Origin: Mesostigma viride
Taxonomy: Eukaryota; Streptophyta; Mesostigmatophyceae; Mesostigmatales; Mesostigmataceae
NCBI GenBank assembly: GCA_009746045.1
Contig: RPFO01000017.1
Coordinates: forward strand, 382,501 to 440,000
Length of the DNA stretch: 57,500 nt
Reading direction: 5' to 3'
Below, piece after piece: positions 33,701 through 43,319 of the stretch. Each line of letters begins with the position of its first letter. Position 1 is the stretch's first letter. The translations under genes and the position numbers were made by a program. The notes under the pieces are model-generated. The model was not told the DNA's origin and searched no databases. It saw only the letters and a list, made by a program, of their open reading frames with translations.

Positions 33701-36700
33701 TTCTCGATCTTGGGCCCCAGGGACTCGGCGCGCAGGCGCAGCAGCTTCTCCTTGACCTCGGGCGCAGGCAGGCCGGCGTCGTCAGCCACCTCGCCCATGG
33801 CCAGGTCGAGCAGGTAATCGGCCGGGTTGCAGTTGTAGTTGGGTGCGTAGCCCAGCTTGGCGAAGAAGGGCATCGCGTCGCGCGCCTGATGGGAGGGGCA
33901 GAGGGGGTGGAGCCAGCAAGGAAGGAAGGAGGGGGCGGGGGGGGTGGGGGGGTGGAGGAACGCCGGGAATGGGGAGGACAAGGGGCGGGCAGCAAGGGTA
34001 GTAGGTTGCCATTAGCCGTGACGGCTGTGGAAACAATGGCCAAGGTAGGGCCGAGGAAGTATGGTGGTTGGGGGAGGGCACGCAAATGGGAGGGGTGCAT
34101 GGGAAGGGGAAGGAGAAAGGGAAGGGCCAAACAACAAGTGGCAAGTGGCAGGGCAGAGACACGGCCAGCTGCTGTCGGCAATGCGGTCCATGCCCCGCGT
34201 GGGGGCGATCACAGAGCTTACCTCTAAAGCATTCACGCAGGATTGAGAAATCTTCAGGCCAAACCAGGCGACGCAGCAGACAGCATGCAACCTCTGAAGC
34301 ATGCTCCTGCAGCTACTCCGGTAGACAGTAGACACCTTCCACACAACCGGTTCACCGCTTCACACGACCGGCCGAGTGAGCTTCCACACAACCGGTTCAC
34401 CGCTTCACACGACCGGCCGAGTGAGCTTCCACACGACCGGTTCACCGCTTCACACGACCGGCCGAGTGAGCTTCCCCGGATCAACGCTTCTAGGGGAATG
34501 TCACGTTGCGCACTGGGCATGCCCATCACATGCAGTGTGCTCTTCCATTTGGCACAACATCCAGACAACCCTGCACCCGCATAGAGCCAGCAAATCACAC
34601 TCCCAACACCCCATCACCCCCTGGCGGCTTCACTCACGCATCCGTAGAACATGATGTGCCCGTCGGTGAGCAGCATGAGCTTGTCGAACATGTTGTACAT
34701 GCGGCTGCTGGGCTGGTGCACCGTCGTGATGATCGTGCGCTGGGCCAGCGCGAGCGTCTTGAGCAGCCGGATGATGCGCAGCGCGGTCGTGCTGTCCAGC
34801 CCGCTCGTCGGCTCGTCCAATAGGATGATGGCGGGGTCGGTGAGCATCTCGTGGCCGATGCTCACGCGCTTGCGCTCGCCGCCGCTGATGCCGCGCACGA
34901 AGTGACTGCCGATGATCGTGTTGGCACACCTGGGGGTGAGGGAGTGTGTGTGTGGGGGATGACAGGTTCAGTGGCGGGGGCAGGGCAGAGAGGAGAGGGC
35001 AAGGAAAGGACCAAAAGGGTGGGGGAGGAGAGGTTGTAATGAGGTGAACACGGCTGTTAGCAAAACCACACGGCAGATATTCACCCGGGTGTTGGCTCAT
35101 AACCGGGTTGTGTGCATTGGCATGACCATGCATGTAAAAATAAGAAAAACGCTATTTTCCTCTGGAGGCTCCCAAACTCACGCACCACCACGCGTACCCA
35201 GCAAGCGGGAGAGAATCGCACGCGTGCCACGCTCATTACACAAACATAAAAAACAGCAACATCCAAAACACAGGCATATTGAATGGTATAAATACCTCTT
35301 TGCTTAACCTTGGCGAGCCCCACGCTAAGGTTAAGGCAGACGCACAAGGATAGTTACACCTATGACCATACGGATGTGACATGTTGACGCGATGCGAGTC
35401 CCACCCCTGCTATGAGTGGGTTCTACAATGCCAGTAATTACTTAGTGAGAGCCGGACCAGCCATGACATATGAGGCACAACCTGAAGCATGAAAAACCTT
35501 CTTGATTGGTGCAGCCAAGGCTGGACGTGGAGTCCAAGGGACATTACAAGAAAAGAAAATTGAAAGTGTCCCATCGCTTACTTGGTGAGTCCCAGGCTGG
35601 CCATGACCTCGGCCACCTTCGTGGCTTTGGCCTTGCGGGGCATATCATCCGGCAGCTTCAGCAGCGCGGCGAACATGAGGGTCTCGCGCACGGTCAGGTT
35701 GGCAAACAGCATGTCGTCCTGGTCCACAAATCCGGTGCGCTTCTTCATCTCGCGGCCAAACTTCTCGCCGTTGTACAATATCTGGCCGTGGATCTCGCCC
35801 CGGAAGCGGCCACCCACGCAGCTCAGCAGCGTGGTCTTGCCGGAGCCTGCCGGGCATTGCATTGTACGATAAGATACGGCTCAGTGCGCTGACGAGTGTG
35901 CGGGGGAAATAAAGATGGAATGAAGCAGGACGACGGAAACACTATCACACAAAACACTATCACACGCCAACCCCTTTCGAGCGAGATAGGAGCAATGAAT
36001 GAGTCATGAGACGCGCCAACGGGACAACGGCGTTGTGATGAAGGAAACACCATCGCAAGCCAACCCCGATCGGTGTTATTGCTCGAGCGTGCGGTGCCAT
36101 CCCCGCCTAACGTGACGAATGGTTCCGCGGGCGCAGTGGGTTGTACGATGCACGATTAGTCCGCAGGGGACCAAGTGTGTCGGGGCGGGTGAGGCATGAG
36201 GGACAAACAGGCAAATGTGGGGGGGATGGCAACACACATGGAAATGTGGGACCCGATCGATTCATACAAAATAAAAGGGCAATCGCTGAATTAAGTGCAT
36301 GCAAGACATAACACGGAGGTCTGTGCCACCCCGTCATGAGGAGCTTAGTGTGTGTCACAACGTATATAATGTGCCCTGGATCCGATGGGACACCTGGCCT
36401 AATACGCCTAAAAACAAAGTCCAGGCATAGGTTTCTTGCCTCAGGCGCACTGTGGGAAAAACTGACGGTGGGACAGTTACCAACGACGCAGCTGCAAACC
36501 CAGCCACCGGCAGGTAACCCACCTGAGGGCCCCATCAGCGCGAGCAGCTCCCCCGGGATGACATTCCCCGACATCTCATGAAGGATCTTGACCATGTTAA
36601 CCGGCTTGACGCCCGTCTGGCGCTGCCAGAACGTGGGGGGCGGGGCCTTGTTCACCGCCACCTCGACTGAGTCAAACTGGTGTACGTATGGGAGAGGGCC

Positions 36701-39700
36701 GGACAAGGCACCAAGGCACGTTGGTATGTGCACACTCGTGAATACCTACGCCAGGGTTACTCAAAAGCATGCCAAGTGCTACACTTCGAGGTAAGCACAC
36801 TAAATGCCATCGAAACAAAGGCATCCACCTGGATCATCACGGGGTCCTCTAACCACATACAGCACACCCACCAACGTAGGCGCCCACCTGGATCATCACC
36901 GGGTCCTCAATGACCGAGATCTCCAGCGCGTGCGCCTCCATGCGCGCGTAGTTTGACGACTTGCGCAGCACCGATGGCCCACCCTCCAGGTCCTCCCCCT
37001 CCCCCACCGGGCGCATCTCCATCCCACTGGCATGTGCACCCCCGTTGGCCTCCCTGTGATGGCCATGCCCATTGGCAACGTGCCCCATGAGCTGCGCATG
37101 GCTGCCCTCGCCCTCCGAGGAGGAGATGGAACCCTCGGCGGCGCCATTCCGCTGGGACAGGCTGGGGCGGGGCCCGCTGAGCTGCAGCTTGGTAAGGTCC
37201 CGCTGCTCTCGCCCAGCACGGAAGAAAAGGGAGGGGGTAGCAGTAAGCACGCAGGTAAGAGTGTCCAAGCGTGAGGACACGGGGGGCGGGGACCAGCATG
37301 AGGACACGGGGGACGGGGACCAGCGTGAGGACACGGGGGGCGGGGACCAGCGTGAGGACACGGGGGGCGTGGTCGTGAGGGGAAGGTTGGTGACCCAAAG
37401 GCGAGGGTACTGCCCGCGGGTTGCTGCTTGCAGACAGACAGGGGACGTTGTCACGTGCGAGCCAAGGGTGGGCACTTGAGTGTTTGGTGGTGTGCCATAG
37501 AGCTTGTATGGTGTGGTGCCACATGGCCCAAGGGGTCAATAGCGGGCCCCGATTCATCAACGCACGTCAACCCATCGTGGAGCATCAGCAAGTGCCTGTT
37601 CCATACCAAGCTGTAGGAATGCCGCAGTAGTTGCAGGCTATGACCACGGCCAGCGTGCCTGTGCACAACACAAAGGCTGTCCACGCCATTTCTGGCCCTG
37701 GTGATGGCACAAGGCCATCCAACAACGTGACCCCCTCCCAGCAAGAAACGACAGAAGGAAGAGGGGCAATATCCCAGGCAGCTGACTTGAATGTAAATGA
37801 TCGAGGTACCGTTCTAAATACCACTCAGCATGACACACTACTGTAAAGCTGCGTAGCCTGGCCGGCCGGAGTACAATAACCCCACCAACCCCAGCACTGC
37901 CCACGGGCGTAGAGAGCAGACACCAACACTAGCAGCCAAAGGTCGGCAGAGGCAGGCTGTCCGGAACTTTGCATAAACGTTGCAGACAAGAAGCCACTCA
38001 ACCTGGCACCCGTACCTGCATGCCAATAAACAGCTTGACATTCCCATCCTTGTCCCTCAGGGGGGCGATGTTCAGCAGGTTCAGGAACGAGCTGCCATCC
38101 TGGCATCCGAGCATGTCAGGTTGTAGCCAGCACACAAGGTTGTAAACAGCAGAAACAAGGGCACGTCAGTCTGCAGGCTTGAAGATGATTGTGACCATGC
38201 AAACTGCTTACCGCCCAAATAAAAATTGCCCACCAAATGCAGATTCTCTATTGACAGGGTCCGATCCCTTCTCTCGTGTCACCGCTCTGGCGCAGGAGAC
38301 GGGAGGGGCGGATCCCACCAATCCCAATCCACCGGCCAAGAACACGTTGACAGCAAGGCCCGACGCGTGCAAAAGTACCACGACAATATTTCATACCTAC
38401 GTATGCCATTTGTCTACGGTGCCACAAGCGCGCTGCCACAGGCACAGGCACCAAGACAAACACGGAAACGTGACGCCAACCACCAAGCACACCCGCGGAA
38501 ACACATGCAAGTAACAAGTCAACGGATGCCCCAGATCCAGCCTGCCTGGGATGCCAGCAATGATACGGCTTGAAAACACCAACAGAAGACCGCTTTGCTC
38601 ACACGCACATAGCTGTTAGCACAAATTTATGATCACTTTTATTCTGGCTTGCCCTGCATTCCTTACTAACAAGCACACCACGGATGCAACAGCCCCTTCC
38701 CATAATGTTAGGCACAAAAAAACGTGATGTCCCTCCTGTGCTCCTGCCTCACAGCACGTATTCTCGCCTCGACAACTCAGACTGCATTGGGTGAGGAACC
38801 TGCCCCCTCACCTTGCGGTAGTTGAGGAACCTGCCCCCTCACCTTGCGGTAGTTGACAACCTGCCCCCTCACCTTGCGGTAGTTGAGGAACCTGCCCCCT
38901 CACCTTGCGGTAGTTCAGAATCTTCACAGTCTCCTCCCGGCCTTTTGCCAGCGCCTCCCTCAGCGTCTGCACCGCTTCAGGGCTGGTGGCAGGGCCCTGG
39001 GTGAGTAGGGAGCAGGAAACACGGCAGAAGAGAAATGACAGCGCTGGGTTTAGTTGGCGGATTTCATTTCATTGGATAGCAGTCACTTGGGCAGGCCGAA
39101 GGACGTGATGGCTCCCACTTGTTGACAGATGGCAGGAAAAGGGGGGCACCCATGCGTGCTAAGCCGACCCGATAGAAAGTGTACAGACAGCCAGATAAAA
39201 ATGAAGGTGTTTTTCATGATTCGTGCCAAGCCACCCACAGCAAAACCACACGAGCAGAAACCGGGGCACGCTGCAACTTGCTGCGACCCATGTATCCTGT
39301 CCACTTCCGTTCAAGTGGGCACCCACCAGCAAACCATGGCTCGTCCATGCTCAGTGCCAAGTCAAATGACTCTGCCACCCACCCCCACCCCCACCCCACC
39401 CCCAGCCCCACCCCCACCCCCACCCCGCATTGCAGCTGGCAGCTGACCAGGCCACACTATTCCAAAAACAAATTCTGGGCACAATCACGCATTGAATTGT
39501 ACCACATTTCCACCCGTACCTGCATGCAGATGCGCACCAACCAAATCCATGAAGCAAAGGTTCAGTCGTCCCCTGCCATCCACCTGCATGAAAGGCATCC
39601 CCGTACCTGCATGAAGCGGCAGTTGCGCCCGATAACCTCCTCCAGCGCGTACCCCGAGAGGTGCTCGAACCCTGACGATGCGTAAACGATCGGGTTGTCG

Positions 39701-40598
39701 GGCGCGTGCGGGTCGGTGATCACAAACGCGCCGTCCGTCGCCTCCAGCAGCTGCAGGTCGATCTTGTCGACTGTGACAATGACACGTGGCGAGATGCGGC
39801 GACATGGGTGGCATGGTGTGCAACAGTCAGGCGGCGGTGGGGGCGGGCAACGTGCGCCAACATGGGGAAATTTAAGGCGACATGGGGAAAGCATGGGGCA
39901 GCACGGGGTGACATGGGGCATATGCGGTGATAGGGGCAGGGGGTCAGATGGTGGCAGGGGCACGACCAAGTGAACCAATATACTACCACGGTGCACGGGG
40001 GAAGACCCCCGAATTTTTGTGGAAGCCGTAGGGCTACCCAAGGGGCTCAAGGAGGAACGGCTACGTTCAAGGCATCTGTTGGATCGAAACGATGATGAAA
40101 AATAACAAGCTGGGCAACATAATGAAGGACAGTAGGTCACCATTCCCGAGTACTGTGCGGAAATGAACCCACAATGCATTTGGGATTCGCGGAACCCGAA
40201 CATATTGCATCGTTTGCATTTACTGGGAGGGGCAAGGGGTTCCACCATTTTGTAGACTTTGCTATCTTCATAAGCAGAGCTCGTTGGAACAAGGTGACGT
40301 GCACAGACACCCGCCAACGGACACGATGGCAGCAAGGCCCACGACAATTCGCAATTGGGCAAGGTGTGCCCGGGAGGCAGGGAGGGGGGCGAGAAGAGCA
40401 CGGATGGATCATGGTTCCGATATATCTCCACAGCAGCTTTCTGCAGGACTTACCGTGCGACATTTCGCTAGAATCTTCCGTTTCAATCGCCGACCTCACT
40501 GTCATGGAATGATGTAGTCGATCCTCCGAAGCGCACGATAAACAACCTACATGCGAAACCCCTGGTGTGTGCAACTCGGAGCTGCGGCGGCTCTCCAT
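30775..40598 (-). CDS. LOV-domain/ABCG half-transporter fusion
   Basis: Thirteen exons: 40598-40454, 39770-39607, 38996-38904, 38099-38016, 37202-36888, 36676-36523, 35846-35582, 34929-34638, 33885-33355, 32677-32547, 32015-31937, 31515-31408, 31035-30775. They give 873 residues; all introns are GT-AG and all phases match. Residues about 49-170 are a LOV domain: GRNCRFMQG with C99 as the adduct cysteine, [18 protein letters not shown], and FIGMQ with Q162. A Ser/Gly/His-rich linker follows (about 173-255). The ABC domain has Walker A GPSGSGKTT (316-324), Q-loop Q361, ISGGE (421-425), Walker B ILLDEP with D445/E446, and H478. The ABC2 membrane part (about 620-873) has six hydrophobic segments. 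Known ABCG half-transporters dimerise and export lipids or small molecules. Light control is inferred from the fusion. The first in-frame ATG (40598) follows an in-frame TGA; a second ATG at 40505 would give 842 residues. Confidence 0.9.
32005..32190 (-). repeat. Duplicated acceptor junction of an ABCG membrane exon
   Basis: The acceptor GCGCGCAG with exon start GATGGTTGGCCTCAACC (boundary 32015) has an upstream copy with GCGCGCAG, GGTGGTGGGCCTCAACC (boundary 32175). Between them lies a purine-rich degenerate repeat (GAGGGCGAGAG type). Confidence 0.8.
32440..32560 (-). repeat. Duplicated donor junction of an ABCG membrane exon
   Basis: The exon end encoding [12 protein letters not shown], followed by GTGAGC (boundary 32547), is copied 101 bases further into the intron (boundary 32446, TCGTCGACTACTG, GTGAGCGAGG). 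The copy has an insertion in the exon-like part. The authentic site is the upstream one because it joins in phase to the next exon. Confidence 0.8.
32940..33118. repeat. G-rich GAGGGGAGGGG array in ABCG intron
   Basis: Irregular GAGGGG, GGGGAGGGG and GGTGAGGGG units. On the transcript strand this is a CCCCTCCC pyrimidine tract inside the intron 32678-33354, well upstream of the acceptor at 32677. Confidence 0.85.
34330..34475. repeat. 45-bp tandem repeat, three copies
   Basis: Three consecutive near-identical 45-bp units contain CACACGACCGGCCGAGTGAG and ACCGGTTCACCGCTTC. They lie in the ABCG intron 33886-34637. The unit is not related to either neighbouring exon border. Confidence 0.9.
36820..36910 (-). 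repeat. Duplicated donor junction of the LOV-ABC linker exon
   Basis: The exon end GAGGACCCGGTGATGATCCAG minus its last base pattern (boundary 36888) is copied 60 bases into the intron (boundary 36828) as GAGGACCCCGTGATGATCC with AG and GT. Reading through the first donor meets a TAG before the copy, so the first donor must be used. Confidence 0.8.
37265..37375. repeat. 27-bp tandem repeat in the LOV-ABCG gene
   Basis: About four units containing GTGAGGACACGGGGG and GGGGACCAGC occur in the intron 37203-38015. They have no obvious relation to the flanking exon ends. Confidence 0.85.
38806..38918 (-). repeat. Tandem donor junctions of LOV exon 3 (four copies)
   Basis: The exon end AACTACCGCAAG followed by GTGAGGGG (boundary 38904) is repeated at 38873, 38843 and 38812, a spacing of 30-31 bases. 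All copies keep a consensus-like AAG/GTGAGG donor. Use of a distal copy would add 31, 61 or 92 bases and shift the frame of the LOV core. Confidence 0.85.
39370..39430. repeat. CACCCC-rich tract
   Basis: Repeated CCCCCACCCC words in the intron between the second and third exons of the LOV-ABCG gene. G-rich in the transcript. Confidence 0.85.
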
Positions 40599-43319
40599 GG
40601 CTTTTTCGTGGATGCCTCACACCCGCGGGCCCCGGAAACGGAGCTACTAGCGTCGCAAGGGATCATCCTATGTAGTTGCATTTTTTATCGTTGCAGAGAC
40701 ACGCCGAGGACGTCGGAAACTGCCGGCAGGACCAGTCACCGAGGTATGACAGTCGTGACCTTCGTGTTGTCCACGTTTCGCAACAAATTGTCTAGGCATA
40801 TGCCCTGCCTGAATCCAGAGGCCCGAAGCCAGTTGGAGCAAGACGAGCGGCCCGAAAGCGTGGACAGGCTGGCATACGTGGCAGGCGCTTGTCGCGTTAC
40901 TCACTTCTGGTGACTTGCAAACACACGTGAGTATCTTGCCGTACACAAAGTGTGTAGTTTTCAAGGTACGGCTTTGGTTGACTGCTGATGTGTGTATCGG
41001 GATTTGAGCTCCCGCGCAGTGATGGACTGATGGGCCGCGCAAGGTTCTGGTAATAATTCGTCCCACAACTCACACGTCATCAACGTCGGACAAGAACTAG
41101 AGGCCAGAAGTGTCAGCTAGTAACTCAACGAATATTGATGAAGTATGTGTAAGCCAAAGGATACTTGAATGAGTTACGAAGACCTCGAGAGTATCAGGTG
41201 ATGTGCCGGTACGACTCCGTACCTGAACCGTCAGGCGTCATGGGTTGTTCTCGATTCCAGTCATTCCACGCACGGGATCATCAACGTTCAACGAACACTT
41301 GCAACGAATTGATCCACTGGCGATTTCTTTTGAATCCGCGGACGCGTGGCGCCTTTTTGTCAATATGAAGTGTTCGACCCTGGTTCGACGGCAGGAATTT
41401 CGAAGGCAACAGGCTACATCGATGCCGAATTTTCCTGTCGCAAGCGAATCCAGGGCTAACGATGCCACACTACGCATGAGCACGTGTTTCGACAGCAAGA
41501 GCGGAGCATAAACATTGCCAATTCAGCTTTTTTTTCCCCTGTGCAAAGTAGATTTGCATAGCGGGTGAGGGTTGAATCTGGGGTACGGGCCAACGCCGTT
41601 GGCTATGGTCATGCCAATTCCTCTTACCTGCCTCCTTCTGTTGTCAGGCCCTTGACAAGACAAAAACCTCGCTCCCGCAAGATATATCATCTCTTGAAAA
41701 ATGAAGATCCTCGTCGGGAAAACCAAAGCGATTGAGCTAACTGTGGCAGTGGGAGCCACATTTTTCATTGCACGGCACCTCTTCCGACGTCCTCCCCCTC
41801 CTCAAGGTAGGCTACATTCCTGACCTTTTTGCATACTTTGAAATTCCAATGTGCTATCGCTCCCTGTCTGTGTAGGTTAGCAGTCCGTGTTTTACTTCAT
41901 GGCGGGTGGATCGATTGACTTCGAGAAAAAAAACTGCTCTCGTCATGACTGCTATCTGCCTGCGTGAGGCAGAGCCGGACCCTTTCTCGCCTGGCGCGAG
42001 CAGAAGGGAAAGAAAGGTGCGCAAAAGCCCTCTGCATGACGGCCCGGACGCCCTGTTTTTCAAGGAAAAACGCGTCTTTTCCTAGTGGCATACACCTAAT
42101 ATACCTATACACCTATCCTACCTAAGGCATACACCTATCATACGGTTATATTTAACTTCTTCCCGGCCATCCTTCCTCAAACTGGCACCACCCCAAACCT
42201 GTAGCCGTCCCGCTGCCACCCCCTTCTCTTCCCCCGCCGTCCTGATTCTGTGACCCTTCATCCGCATTGTCTTCTTTAGAAGGCAGTGTACTTTATTGAC
42301 GTCGATGCTCTTGATTGGGGTGATTCACTGGTTATGACATACCCAGTTTATCGGGAAGGCTTAACCCAATAAAAAAGTAGGGAAACAGGTCGCCGTGAAG
42401 ACAGGCATCAAGGATATACGTACAGGAACAACGGGACGATCCCTGAATCCACGTTAGATGGGCATCCCACCTGGTGCACCGAGCCACCATTCAACTCTTG
42501 GGAAACCAAAATCAAAAGCCATGCAGATTGCCTCCCTTGGAAAATGCTGTGGTTTGGCATGCACAGTTGAGGTTCCTAACCTGCTCAGCACCAACAGCAG
42601 GGACAGACAGTGGTACGGCCCACGTGCCCCTGTGGCCTGTGCTTACCTGGCAGATGTCCGACCCAATTGAATTGTTGCCACGAGAACATCATAGCATAGC
42701 AACAGCAGTGGGCTATATTAGTAGATCAATGAGGGCGCCCAATGTAGCTAGACAGCCTAGACTACCTTCCATGCTGCCTTGTGGTCCCCCGCGTACAACT
42801 TGGGGCATGGCATGGGCACTGCGAACATGGCTCCGTTGCCAACGGCCCCACAGGATATGGTGTGGGACAGACTGACTGACAAATGCACATCAGCGCCTGC
42901 TTTCCTGGCCAGCCACTTAGGCCATGGTTTAGGGCGTCTCTTGCCACCATACGCGGTTGCCTCATTGATACGCACATGCAGTTGCCTGCCTAATCATGTA
43001 TACCGCCGTATCACTTTACCCACGCCTGCCACTACTGCTACTATGACAATACAAGTAGCTAGAACAACAAGAGTTACAGGCGATGTGTTGTAGACTATCG
43101 CCCACCTTTTTCTTCATGCTTGACGAACAGCGAGGGTTGTTGGCTGACTCCCTGGTCTCATCGGTTTTGCCAGGTACCCATAGGCCATGGGGGCGTGGTC
43201 TCTTAGTAATCATTGCCTTAAGCGTACCCAGTATGCGGTGGAAGCATGCTAAAGGTATTCTTTCTGGAAAATGCTGTATATGCTACGGTGGCGTTCCCGT
43301 GGTGCTGGGCGGCTTGCAG
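40599..43319. other. Region between the divergent LOV-ABCG and EF-hand genes
   Basis: It holds the LOV-ABCG promoter and the unidentified 5' part of the EF-hand gene. A candidate first exon at 41701-41806 is listed separately. An open frame at 41245-41511 has no recognisable domain, and positions 42120-43310 show none either. Confidence 0.45.
41701..41806 (+). CDS. Candidate first exon with N-terminal membrane anchor (speculative)
   Basis: ATG MKILVGKTKAIELT then a hydrophobic stretch VAVGATFFIARHLF and RRPPPPQ, ending at a good donor (CAAG, GTAGGC). It looks like the start of a membrane-anchored protein. Its phase (1) does not join directly to the EF-hand exon at 43320 (phase 0), so a linking exon would be needed. 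It may belong to another gene or to none. Confidence 0.25.

Noticed and set aside
41245-41511. 88-codon frame upstream of the EF-hand gene
   Set aside because: No domain, no clear splice partner and no support from family comparison.
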